A stretch of 64,000 bases of DNA, taken from Chromobacterium alkanivorans. Lineage in GTDB: Bacteria; Pseudomonadota; Gammaproteobacteria; Burkholderiales; Chromobacteriaceae. The notes below the pieces were generated by a model. That model was not told the DNA's origin. It saw only the letters and a program-made list of their open reading frames with translations, and made no database searches. The stretch is taken from contig NZ_JAFHKL010000003.1 of the NCBI RefSeq assembly GCF_016937655.1, forward strand, positions 124,001 through 188,000, given 5' to 3'. The position numbers were made by a program, and so were the translations under genes. Shown here one piece after another: positions 7,539 through 13,441 of the stretch (position 1 is its first letter; each line of letters starts with the position of its first letter).

Positions 7539-7925
7539 ATGGAACTAAAAGAACGGCTTCAAAAACTACTGGACGAGTCAGGGTCAAACGCAACCAAGCT
7601 TGCAGAGATCACAAAAGTACCTCAGCCCACCATCCATAGGATTTTGACCGGGGAAAGCAAAGACCCCCGGTTCTCTACGCTCGCCCCCATCGCAGAACAC
7701 TTTGGCCTTACGGTTGCTGAACTTCGCGGAGACATACCAAAGGGGTACTACGAGTCCCAACCCATAACTGGCGACAGCAACCAAGTTAAGATCGCGGAGG
7801 AACCGGCCATCTACTACGCCAGCCGCGAAGCACTTATCAAGGACGTTGTAAGCCAACTCAACAGACAAGAAGTCATTCAACTTGTCCACCTACTTGTTGA
7901 CTCACTAAATGAAAAAAGCGGCTGA
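7539..7925 (+). CDS. small CI-like phage repressor
   Basis: A 128-residue protein with an XRE-type helix-turn-helix at residues 1-65 (ATKLAEITKVPQPTIHRILTGE) and a short C terminus. There is no S24 peptidase (LexA-like) domain, so RecA-stimulated self-cleavage is not expected and induction must work differently, for example through an antirepressor. The frame is open further upstream, but the ATG at 7539 begins the domain and lies 6 nt after a TATAGT -10, which predicts a leaderless mRNA as for lambda cI from PRM. Its presumed operators flank the gene on both sides. Confidence 0.82.
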   Translation: MELKERLQKLLDESGSNATKLAEITKVPQPTIHRILTGESKDPRFSTLAPIAEHFGLTVAELRGDIPKGYYESQPITGDSNQVKIAEEPAIYYASREALIKDVVSQLNRQEVIQLVHLLVDSLNEKSG

Positions 7926-7938
7926 TTCAGCCGCTTTT
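7914..7938. terminator. bidirectional terminator between convergent genes
   Basis: AAAAGCGGCTG / CAGCCGCTTTT, an 11-bp stem with a 3-nt loop. It spans the repressor stop codon and lies before the end of the opposing gene at 7946, so it can serve both strands. Confidence 0.85.
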
Positions 7939-7945
7939 GTACACT

Positions 7946-8137
7946 CTAAAGACTACCCCGCAATCGATGCAATAAATCAGATAGCTTCCGCTGGTCTACC
8001 GATTTTACTAGCCGCGCCACATCGCCCGACCATCGAACAACCACCTCGTCGTCTTCCTCTCTCAAAACCAAGCTAAGTTGAGCTCGTGCGCCATCGCCAA
8101 TCCCACCACCTTTAAAGCTCCCAAGCGAAGTGTTCAT
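7946..8137 (-). CDS. small immunity-region protein, unknown
   Basis: A 63-residue protein with a Gly-rich N terminus and an acidic-then-basic C terminus (REEDDEVVVRWSGDVARLVKSVDQRKLSDLLHRLRG). A good ribosome-binding site (AAGAGG) precedes the ATG. It sits between the two operator clusters, the region that holds rexAB in lambda, and converges on the repressor gene. No family recognised. Superinfection exclusion or antirepressor roles are common for genes here, but nothing in the sequence shows either. Confidence 0.55.
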   Translation of the reverse strand: MNTSLGSFKGGGIGDGARAQLSLVLREEDDEVVVRWSGDVARLVKSVDQRKLSDLLHRLRGSL

Positions 8138-8268
8138 ATCCAGCCTCTTGTTATCGTGATCACATACCCCGCTAGCGCCAGCCCCTCCCTGGCAACATCA
8201 AACACGAGCCATGCTAATGCGATGATGTTAGGATTTATACTGTACTATTTGCGCGTATTTTATAAGTA

Positions 8269-8293
8269 CAGATGGCGCTTTACGCGCCATCTG
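8269..8293 (-). terminator. hairpin at end of XRE regulator gene
   Basis: CAGATGGCGC / GCGCCATCTG form a perfect 10-bp stem with a 5-nt loop across the stop codon of the regulator. There is no good T-run on either strand, so it may be an RNA-stability hairpin or a weak terminator. Confidence 0.5.
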
Positions 8294-8594
8294 CATGCAT
8301 GAATTCGATAGCAATGGCAAGCAAAAGACTAAGTCTATTTTCAGCTATCGACGGCAAAATTGCATTCAATTCAGATAAAAGCAACTCCCTCCCTACGGAC
8401 TCTCGCCCGTAAAGCAGCCAGTCAGGCGTAACCCCAAAGTAAGCACAGAGCCGCGTCATGTTTGAAGAATCTGGCATAGAGTATTTCAACCAATTGTAAA
8501 CGGTTTGCATACTCACCCCACACTCTTTCGCAATGACACGAGCAGGCACCCTCTTTCGCCGCTTCAGCAAATTCAATCGTTCATGGAAGTCCAC
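8280..8594 (-). CDS. XRE-family HTH regulator
   Basis: A 104-residue protein with a complete N-terminal helix-turn-helix (residues 15-70: VPARVIAKECGVSMQTVYNWLKY, then MTRLCAYFGVTPDWLLYG). The WLLYG ending is typical of phage XRE repressors. The C terminus is a hydrophobic helix, probably for dimerisation. It is a second regulator inside the immunity region, transcribed leftward. Its upstream region (8595-8740) carries its own set of short repeats, different from the cro/repressor operators, which suggests autoregulation. It could be an anti-immunity or superinfection regulator. Confidence 0.75.
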   Translation of the reverse strand: MDFHERLNLLKRRKRVPARVIAKECGVSMQTVYNWLKYSMPDSSNMTRLCAYFGVTPDWLLYGRESVGRELLLSELNAILPSIAENRLSLLLAIAIEFMHADGA

Positions 8595-8740
8595 CGCGCC
8601 CCAACTAAGTAGTTCTAGTTAGTCTTAAGATTTGGCAGAACTTAGCAGAACTATCAAGACATCTTATTTTTCTCAAAGCAACTTAAGACATACGACTGTC
8701 CATATAGACAGTTTTATTTAAAACCAAATTGTGTCTTAGG
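8595..8740. promoter_or_regulatory. control region upstream of the second XRE regulator
   Basis: An AT-rich stretch with short repeats. GCAGAACT occurs at 8635-8642 and 8645-8652, with its inverse AGTTCT at 8611-8616. The palindrome TCTTAAGA lies at 8623-8630, with CTTAAG again at 8682-8687. ACTGTC-CATATA-GACAGT is at 8695-8712. These look like operator half-sites for the regulator at 8280-8594. No single promoter stands out. Confidence 0.45.
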
Positions 8741-8813
8741 AAGCCGCCCCCCCCTCCCTCCCTTTGCAACGGTGCGTTGGCCAAACGCCACACCCAATAC
8801 CTATTCGAATAAA

Positions 8814-8873
8814 AATACGCAAACGCATTGACACGAGTAATGCGTTTTCGTATTCTGAATACGCAAACACATT
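8814..8873 (+). promoter_or_regulatory. early rightward promoter embedded in three operators (OL-like)
   Basis: TTGACA (8828-8833), a 17-bp spacer and TATTCT (8851-8856) make a strong sigma70 promoter reading toward the long early operon. Three copies of the immunity operator lie at 8814-8829, 8839-8854 and 8858-8873. They cover the edge of the -35, the spacer with the -10, and the start site. Binding there would shut off the operon. Together with the cluster at 7458-7531 this gives two triple operators 1.3 kb apart, as in lambda OL and OR. Confidence 0.85.
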
Positions 8874-8877
8874 ACTG

Positions 8878-8889
8878 CGCTCTTTAACA
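8878..8889 (+). promoter_or_regulatory. boxA antitermination element
   Basis: CGCTCTTTAACA matches the boxA consensus of ribosomal RNA and lambdoid nut sites. It begins about 15 nt after the predicted early transcript start. It should recruit NusB/NusE to the elongating polymerase before the terminator at 9259-9278. Confidence 0.75.
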
Positions 8890-9258
8890 ACCTGAGAACC
8901 ACCGTACCGGCCCGCTTTGACCGGGATACGCACATGCGAAAGGAAAGGCCGATGTAGAGCCAGACCCACCCCATGGACCGCCAGCCCTGAACTGGCGGGA
9001 TGCGATAGGCGAGTTACCGGGCATCGAGCCATTGACGGCACCGGGTACTTTTGGACTGGCACCCCATTAACGACCAACTAAGCCATACACCGCGACATCA
9101 ACATGTAATCAGCCGGGCGAACACCGCCCAACCGGCGCCGGACGCTGTAACCGGCACGCGGCGTCATCGCACGTTTCCAACAACGCGCACCCTCTGAATC
9201 AGATGACGCCGCATCCTCCTGCGCTTTCCACCGAGAACGCAGCGGGATGCACACCCCC
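8890..9258 (+). ncRNA. structured early leader RNA, candidate
   Basis: About 370 nt without a convincing gene lie between boxA and a terminator. The stretch contains a CCGCCAG/CTGGCGG hairpin (8978-8998, 7-nt loop) and a perfect 11-bp inverted repeat GCGGCGTCATC/GATGACGCCGC (9158-9168 and 9202-9212). A further GCATCC...GGATGC pairing lies around 9211-9250. A 7-codon frame with a good ribosome-binding site region occurs near 8935. This could be a nut/put-like antitermination leader or a small RNA released by the terminator. No known RNA family is recognised. Confidence 0.5.
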
Positions 9259-9278
9259 AGGCCGCCCGGCCTTTTTTT
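9259..9278 (+). terminator. terminator in the early leader
   Basis: AGGCC-GCCC-GGCCT is followed by seven T residues on the plus strand, 60 bp before the first early gene. Transcripts from the promoter at 8828 must pass it, which gives the upstream boxA a clear target. Confidence 0.75.
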
Positions 9279-9289
9279 GGGCCTTGGGC

Positions 9290-9343
9290 ATTAGCAAAAC
9301 ATTACACAGCGTTAGCAACCCATTAACGAGGGATTAGCAAATG
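9290..9343 (+). repeat. array 1 of helically phased ATTAGCAA repeats
   Basis: Five units of the form RTTANCANNNN start at 9290, 9301, 9311, 9322 and 9333, so 10 or 11 bp apart. Three contain TTAGCAA. The array ends on the ATG of the next gene. A second, better array with the same unit lies at 11481-11546. Repeats spaced by one helical turn place all sites on one DNA face, as in plasmid centromere or iteron arrays. Confidence 0.75.
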
Positions 9344-9664
9344 GACCGTTTCCGCAAGATCGAAGACCCCCGCGATATCCGCCGCGCCACCGGCCTGACC
9401 CAACAAGCGTTCTGGTCCCGCATCGGCGCCACCCAGTCCGCCGGCAGCCGCTACGAAACCGGCCGCAACATGCCCAAGCCCACCCGCGAACTGTTGCGGC
9501 TGGTCTACATCGAGCAAATCGACCTGACCACGATACGCGGCGAGGACGTCCAGATTGTGGACTACCTCAAGACCACCCACCCGGACCTCTACAAGAGTTT
9601 GGCAAAGGCGGTGAAGACCAAAGCCGCCGCAGCACTGGCCAGCAACGAGGAGCAGGCGGCATGA
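9341..9664 (+). CDS. HTH-domain phage protein, first early gene
   Basis: A 107-residue protein with an XRE-type helix-turn-helix (residues 8-60: IRRATGLTQQAFWSRIGATQSAGSRYETG), lacking any sensor domain. The C terminus is Ala/Lys-rich. The start codon directly follows the phased repeat array and a GAGGGA ribosome-binding site. It overlaps the next gene by 4 bp (ATGA). As the first gene of the early operon it may regulate the operon or bind the neighbouring repeats, but the array at 11481 precedes a different DNA-binding gene, so the true ligand of the repeats is open. Confidence 0.7.
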   Translation: MDRFRKIEDPRDIRRATGLTQQAFWSRIGATQSAGSRYETGRNMPKPTRELLRLVYIEQIDLTTIRGEDVQIVDYLKTTHPDLYKSLAKAVKTKAAAALASNEEQAA

Positions 9665-10215
9665 ACACCCCCAACGGCCTGGAATTCTTCGCACAACTCC
9701 GCCAAATCGACGCCTTCCGCGCCGAGGCACTAAAAGAAGGGCACCCGGCCCTGGCCCGCCTGATGGTTCAAGCCAACGGCGCCCACGGGCAAAGCAAGAT
9801 CATCGCCAACTTTTTGCTAAGCCTCTACAACAGCGAGCGCTTCAAGCTTGGCCTGGTAGAGCTCCGCTCACTTGACATCGAACAGTTTCAGGATTGCTTG
9901 CGCGTCTTGGCCATGGACTGGAGTCCCTTGCAAGAGGTGCATACCTACTTCAAAAACGGCGGCGAAGTCTTCGAGAAGCTGGCCGAAGACTGGCGCATCC
10001 GGGACCACTCCAAGGACAGCGGGGTCAAGCTCTACGCGGAAATTAAGCGCAGCAGCAAGTACTACGGCCAGACCCCGCCCCAGGTGAAATTTCCGGTCCA
10101 TATCGACGGAGGCCGCGCCGAATACAAAGTGGTAGGTAGCCCCGGCGACTACCGACTAGCTGACGTGAACCTGTTTGTTAGCGGCCCCGGCAACCATCGG
10201 ACCAAGATTTCCTGA
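9661..10215 (+). CDS. conserved phage/plasmid protein of unknown function
   Basis: A 184-residue protein coupled by a 4-bp overlap to the HTH gene. A conserved-looking core LLSLYNSERFKLGLVELRSLDIEQFQDCLRV followed by MDWSPLQEVHTYF lies at residues 50-105. From memory this resembles a domain of unknown function seen in plasmids and prophages (DUF7673-like). The C terminus (residues 125-184) is beta-rich with many Gly. No enzyme motif is apparent. Its place in the accessory early region fits a non-essential host-interaction role, which is inference. Confidence 0.6.
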   Translation: MNTPNGLEFFAQLRQIDAFRAEALKEGHPALARLMVQANGAHGQSKIIANFLLSLYNSERFKLGLVELRSLDIEQFQDCLRVLAMDWSPLQEVHTYFKNGGEVFEKLAEDWRIRDHSKDSGVKLYAEIKRSSKYYGQTPPQVKFPVHIDGGRAEYKVVGSPGDYRLADVNLFVSGPGNHRTKIS

Positions 10216-10233
10216 CCCGCCAAGGAGACAACA

Positions 10234-10395
10234 TTGAACCCAGACCAGAAATTGAAATGCACCCGCTGCCGGCATCAGCACCAGCAGAAAGACCGCGCTT
10301 GGGAACCGGACCGCAAAGACCCCCACATCCAAACCAGCCGCTGCCCGCGCTGCGGCGGCAAGAACGCCTACATCATCGAGGAGCCAGCCAAGTGA
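10234..10395 (+). CDS. small zinc-ribbon protein, TTG start
   Basis: A 53-residue frame starts at TTG 10234, with an ideal Shine-Dalgarno (AAGGAG, 6-nt spacing). The product carries two CxxC knuckles, CTRC at residues 9-12 and CPRC at residues 37-40, the layout of a zinc ribbon. A basic, Gln-rich segment lies between them. Its stop overlaps the GTG start of the next gene. Such minimal zinc ribbons bind nucleic acid or a partner protein. The target is unknown. Confidence 0.65.
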   Translation: MNPDQKLKCTRCRHQHQQKDRAWEPDRKDPHIQTSRCPRCGGKNAYIIEEPAK

Positions 10396-10994
10396 AACCC
10401 GAACTACTCAAAATCCTGCAACACACCGTCGGCGTCAATGAATACGGCCTCGGCGAGCAATACCGCAACCACTATGCAGCCGGCGGCGATGACGTCACGC
10501 GCTGCCGGGAATTGGTCAGCGCCGGACTGATGCGAGAGCACCCAGCATCCGAAATGACCGGCGGCTCTCCGTGGTTCGCCGTCACCGCGGCCGGCCTGGC
10601 CGCCATCACCCAGCACAGCCCGAGACAAACACGCCCGGACAACGCGGCATGGAGCGCCAACGGCGAGACATTCAATTACGAAGACTTTGCAGACCTGGCC
10701 ATCAGCGAAGAGCTTCGCACCGGCGACATCGTTTACTACGGCACCCGCCAACCCCTCGACCCTGCCAACCGGATCAACATTGACGACGTACTGGAGCGCT
10801 TGGGCGATGGCGCACACGAAGCCGTCGGGGAGGTTTCCGACGTCTACCCCGACCCGAGCAAAGAGGCGCAAGAAGAACTCCACACCCTCTTGAGCGAGTG
10901 GGCGCGCAAGCACTGTCCGCCGGCTTTCTACCTAGTCGAAGACATCACCGAATACACCGTCACCGAAGAAGACCTCAAAGAGAGCCTGCTATGA
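10392..10994 (+). CDS. uncharacterised phage protein, GTG start
   Basis: A 200-residue acidic protein whose GTG start overlaps the preceding stop and has GAGGAG upstream. The open frame extends 45 codons upstream, but that part is the wrong-frame image of the zinc-ribbon gene. Residues 1-80 look like a small winged-helix fold (LLKILQHTVGVNEYGLGEQYRNHY then SAGLMREHPASEMTGGSPWFAVTAAGLAAI), of the type used in phage transcription factors. The C-terminal 100 residues are acidic and of unknown fold. The gene overlaps the next one by 4 bp. Confidence 0.6.
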   Translation: MKPELLKILQHTVGVNEYGLGEQYRNHYAAGGDDVTRCRELVSAGLMREHPASEMTGGSPWFAVTAAGLAAITQHSPRQTRPDNAAWSANGETFNYEDFADLAISEELRTGDIVYYGTRQPLDPANRINIDDVLERLGDGAHEAVGEVSDVYPDPSKEAQEELHTLLSEWARKHCPPAFYLVEDITEYTVTEEDLKESLL

Positions 10995-11218
10995 CCATCT
11001 CTATCCGCGTAGCCGCCGCCCAGGTGGCCGAAGTCCGCACTGCCACCCTTTACCACTTCGCCAAAGCGGAGCAAGACCCCCAGCACGCGGCAAAGACCCG
11101 CGAGACGCGGCACCGGCTGGAAGACCGGGCAATGGAGCGCCGGCGCCTGGCGGACACCTGCGACGGCTGGGACACGCTGCCCAGCTGCCCGGCCCGCCGC
11201 ATCGTCCGCCCTCGCTGA
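10991..11218 (+). CDS. small basic phage protein
   Basis: A 75-residue basic, Ala/Arg-rich protein starting at the ATG that overlaps the previous stop. Residues 1-50 are predicted helical (VAAAQVAEVRTATLYHFAKAEQD). The C terminus carries two Cys residues in a Pro/Arg-rich tail. No family recognised. Stop-start coupling on its 5' side is the main argument that it is real. Confidence 0.5.
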   Translation: MTISIRVAAAQVAEVRTATLYHFAKAEQDPQHAAKTRETRHRLEDRAMERRRLADTCDGWDTLPSCPARRIVRPR

Positions 11219-11229
11219 GAGCCGCTGCC

Positions 11230-11469
11230 ATGGGCGAACAACTTGAGTTAACCCTACCGCTAAAACTCACCGGCCGCGCCGCCCTGTTCCTGCTGCCCGC
11301 CTCCACACTCAAGCGCGCACGGGCGCAGCGTGGGCAGTTTTTCATCATGGGCGTGGACGGTAGCGCGCTGACGTGGAACGGGCGCGGGAAGAAACCGGCA
11401 TGGGTAGCGGAATACCTGAACCAGGGCGGCCAGCTGGCGGACCTTGATGCCCACATCCACCAGCCCTAA
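11230..11469 (+). CDS. H-NS C-terminal-type DNA-binding mini-protein
   Basis: A 79-residue protein whose C-terminal half (residues 47-75, TWNGRGKKPAWVAEYLNQGG) closely matches the DNA-binding domain of H-NS-family proteins, where a W-x-GRGRxPxW loop inserts into the AT-rich minor groove. The usual N-terminal coiled-coil oligomerisation domain of H-NS is absent and replaced by a 45-residue beta-rich segment. A monomeric DNA binder of this type could compete with host H-NS-like silencers or use a different partner. The relation to H-NS is from motif recognition; the effect is inference. Confidence 0.65.
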   Translation: MGEQLELTLPLKLTGRAALFLLPASTLKRARAQRGQFFIMGVDGSALTWNGRGKKPAWVAEYLNQGGQLADLDAHIHQP

Positions 11470-11480
11470 CCGCAGCCGCC

Positions 11481-11546
11481 GTTATCAAAACATTAGCGAC
11501 GCGTTAGCAGCCCGTTAGCAAGTCGTTATCAAAACATTACCCCCCA
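11481..11546 (+). repeat. array 2 of 11-bp tandem repeats, candidate centromere
   Basis: Six consecutive 11-bp units start at 11481, 11492, 11503, 11514, 11525 and 11536: GTTATCAAAAC, ATTAGCGACGC, GTTAGCAGCCC, GTTAGCAAGTC, GTTATCAAAAC and ATTACCCCCCA. The consensus is RTTANCANNNC. The array abuts the start codon of a TraK/StbA-like DNA-binding gene. StbA of plasmid R388 binds two sets of short tandem repeats upstream of its own gene, so these repeats are the likely binding site and probably also contain the promoter. Confidence 0.8.
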
Positions 11547-11881
11547 TGGAACAGACGCCCAGCCTAATCAAAGCGCTGGCGGAACTGGGCGCTGAAAGCA
11601 AGGCGGCACGCTTCCGCGCCGCACTGCCCGAGATTGAAGCCGCCATTCAACGCGGCGCCACTCACGCCAGCATCCTGAACACCCTTGCCGCCGCCGGCCT
11701 GCAAATGAACATGAACGAATTCCGCGTTGCGCTGCACCGCGCCCGGAAGGCCATCAAGAAAGGAAAGCCGCATGCCCCCACCCTCGCGCCGCCCTTGTCG
11801 CCCTCGGCAAGCCCGGCAAACGGACCCAAGCGCTTCAACTTTAACGACCACACCCACACCCAAAAACGGGAGAAATGGTAA
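11546..11881 (+). CDS. TraK/StbA-like DNA-binding protein
   Basis: A 111-residue protein with three parts. Residues 18-75 are helical (EIEAAIQRGATHASILNTLAA then NEFRVALHRARKAIKKG), like the DNA-binding half of IncP TraK and IncW StbA. A Pro/Ala-rich linker follows, and the C terminus ends RFNFNDHTHTQKREKW, similar in pattern to the FxFNPxPDKKDLL tail of those proteins. The start lies at the edge of six 11-bp repeats with no Shine-Dalgarno, so translation may be leaderless. The next gene is a TraL/StbB-like ATPase, the same order as traKL and stbAB. Confidence 0.65.
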   Translation: MEQTPSLIKALAELGAESKAARFRAALPEIEAAIQRGATHASILNTLAAAGLQMNMNEFRVALHRARKAIKKGKPHAPTLAPPLSPSASPANGPKRFNFNDHTHTQKREKW

Positions 11882-11885
11882 GCAC

Positions 11886-12620
11886 ATGTACAACAGCAAT
11901 CACGTACTGCAAGGCAAGGGAGGCATAGGCAAGTCCCTTGTTTCATCGCTGATCATGCAAGTAGAGGCAGCGCTCAATAACAACCCGCTGGGCATCGACA
12001 GCGACCCGGTCAACAAAACGCTGTCCCGCCACAAAGCCATGAACGTCCGGCCGCTGGACATCATGGAGAACAACAAAATCAACTCCAGGGCGTTTGATGC
12101 GATGGTGGAATGGATCTACCAGCACCAGGGCGCGACCGTGGTTGATAACGGCGCCACCAGCTTTATCCCGGCTACGGCATACATTGCCGAAACGGGAGCC
12201 CTCGAAGTACTGGCCAGCATGCAGCGCCGCGTGCTGCTCCACTCCATCCTGATAGCCGGCCAAGAGCAGGACGACACCGTGGACGGTCTCAACGCCCTGA
12301 TCGCCAGCACTACGGCGCCTATCGTGGTTTGGCTCAACGAACGCAACGGCCCGCTGGTAGACCGCCACGGCACCCCGTTTCACGAATCCGGCATCTACCA
12401 GAACCACCGCGACCGCATCGCCGGGATTGTCACCATTCACCAGCGCGACGCCCAGTGTTTTGGCGAAGACATCCGCCAAATGACAACGCAGAACCTGACG
12501 TTTGGCGAAGTCCTGGCCAGCGACTGGCCCTTCATGCCCAAGCACCGCCTGCGCCAGGTATGGGACGACCTGTTCAACCAGTTGGCACCCATCCTGCGGG
12601 GACAAGAGGGAAACGCATGA
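11886..12620 (+). CDS. ParA-superfamily ATPase, TraL/StbB-like
   Basis: A 244-residue P-loop ATPase with a deviant Walker A (QGKGGIGKS, residues 9-17; signature lysine K11), a GIDSDPVN motif near residue 38 and Walker B-like VVDNGATSF near residue 82. The strings DSDPVNKTLSRHKAMNVR and NSRAFDAMVEWI match the TraL/StbB branch, which acts with TraK/StbA in plasmid conjugation or stability, rather than chromosomal Soj. The true start is the ATG at 11886; an upstream extension is the wrong frame of the previous gene. It overlaps the next gene by 4 bp. In a prophage it might position phage DNA or partition an extrachromosomal form. Confidence 0.85.
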   Translation: MYNSNHVLQGKGGIGKSLVSSLIMQVEAALNNNPLGIDSDPVNKTLSRHKAMNVRPLDIMENNKINSRAFDAMVEWIYQHQGATVVDNGATSFIPATAYIAETGALEVLASMQRRVLLHSILIAGQEQDDTVDGLNALIASTTAPIVVWLNERNGPLVDRHGTPFHESGIYQNHRDRIAGIVTIHQRDAQCFGEDIRQMTTQNLTFGEVLASDWPFMPKHRLRQVWDDLFNQLAPILRGQEGNA

Positions 12621-12967
12621 GCCCCCAAGAACTTACCAAAGCCATCCGCAAAATGGCCAAGCTCAAAGAGGGGGCCGAAGAAGCGCGTAAACAGTATTTC
12701 GCCGCCCAAGACGAAGCCAGGGAGCACATCAAAGCGACTCTGACCGCACTTGACAAAGCGACGAGCAAACACGGCATTTCTTTTGGGGATTACCTCGACA
12801 TAGGCGGCGGGAAAATGCTGGAGATCAAGACAGCAGACGAATGGGACGAACGCGACTATTTGACCGCCATCGAAATCAAGCGCAAGCCTACCACCCCCGC
12901 CGCCATCGCCGCCTTAATCGAGGCGATTGAACAAGACCAGCAGACCCAATGCCCGCCATCGCCTTAA
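12617..12967 (+). CDS. third gene of the segregation-like module
   Basis: A 116-residue protein overlapping the ATPase gene by 4 bp. The N-terminal 60 residues form a charged helix, probably a coiled coil (LTKAIRKMAKLKEGAEEARKQYF). Residues 60-90 are beta-rich with a Gly cluster (DYLDIGGGKMLEIKT), followed by an acidic tail. In plasmids the traKL and stbAB pairs are followed by a small third gene (traM, stbC), so a partner role is likely by position. I cannot assign it to either family by sequence. Confidence 0.55.
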   Translation: MSPQELTKAIRKMAKLKEGAEEARKQYFAAQDEAREHIKATLTALDKATSKHGISFGDYLDIGGGKMLEIKTADEWDERDYLTAIEIKRKPTTPAAIAALIEAIEQDQQTQCPPSP

Positions 12968-13080
12968 TCCTTACCAGCGCCGTCACTGCGGCGGCGCTGA
13001 TCTTCGCACCGAAACAACCGCCCCAACGCCGGCGCCGATGCCGGCACATCAGGAGCCAAGCTCATGGAACTGAAATTTGA
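12949..13080 (+). CDS. possible small membrane peptide
   Basis: A 43-codon frame starts inside the end of the previous gene and runs 17 bp into the next one. It encodes one hydrophobic helix (AIALILTSAVTAAALIFA, residues 3-20) and then an Arg-rich tail, the layout of a small inner-membrane peptide with cytoplasmic C terminus. There is no clear ribosome-binding site. It bridges the gap between two coupled genes, which supports translation, but it may be fortuitous. Confidence 0.3.
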   Translation: MPAIALILTSAVTAAALIFAPKQPPQRRRRCRHIRSQAHGTEI

Positions 13081-13441
13081 CGTTAAACAGCAGTTCGACA
13101 AAACCGCCCTGCAAATTGCTATACAGGTTCAAAACCTGAAAGCCGCGAGCTTTCAGCTGGAAGAACTGATCCGCGACATTCAAAACATCCCCGGCGCCAC
13201 CATCGACACCGTGACCACCCAGTTGCACGGCGCGCTGCAAACCACCCGCAGCGGCACCACGGACCATATCTCCGCAACGACCTGCGCGATTGTCGGCGGC
13301 CTCAATCAGTCCACGCTTACCACGCTGGCCGCCCTGCGCCGGCTGCGCACTCACCGCGACCCGATCAATCAATCGATCCAGATCACGCCCGAAAACAGCG
13401 ACTACTACGTTTTTCTGCGCCTCGATGGCGTGAACCCGTGA
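13064..13441 (+). CDS. uncharacterised helical phage protein
   Basis: A 125-residue protein, largely helical, with a central stretch (residues 45-85) containing Thr-rich heptads (TVTTQLHGALQTTRSGTTDHI). It begins after AGGAGCC and overlaps the next gene by 4 bp (GTGA). No domain or enzyme motif is recognised. It belongs to the chain of coupled early genes and may be an accessory, non-essential function. Confidence 0.55.
   Translation: MELKFDVKQQFDKTALQIAIQVQNLKAASFQLEELIRDIQNIPGATIDTVTTQLHGALQTTRSGTTDHISATTCAIVGGLNQSTLTTLAALRRLRTHRDPINQSIQITPENSDYYVFLRLDGVNP

Noticed and set aside
8954-8959. ATG-TAG start-stop behind an AAGGAAAGG site in the early leader
   Set aside because: Minimal frames occur by chance. 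The site may serve the 7-codon frame just upstream or nothing.
8736-9077. 113-codon minus-strand open frame
   Set aside because: It covers the early promoter, operators and boxA and has no ribosome-binding site or protein-like composition.
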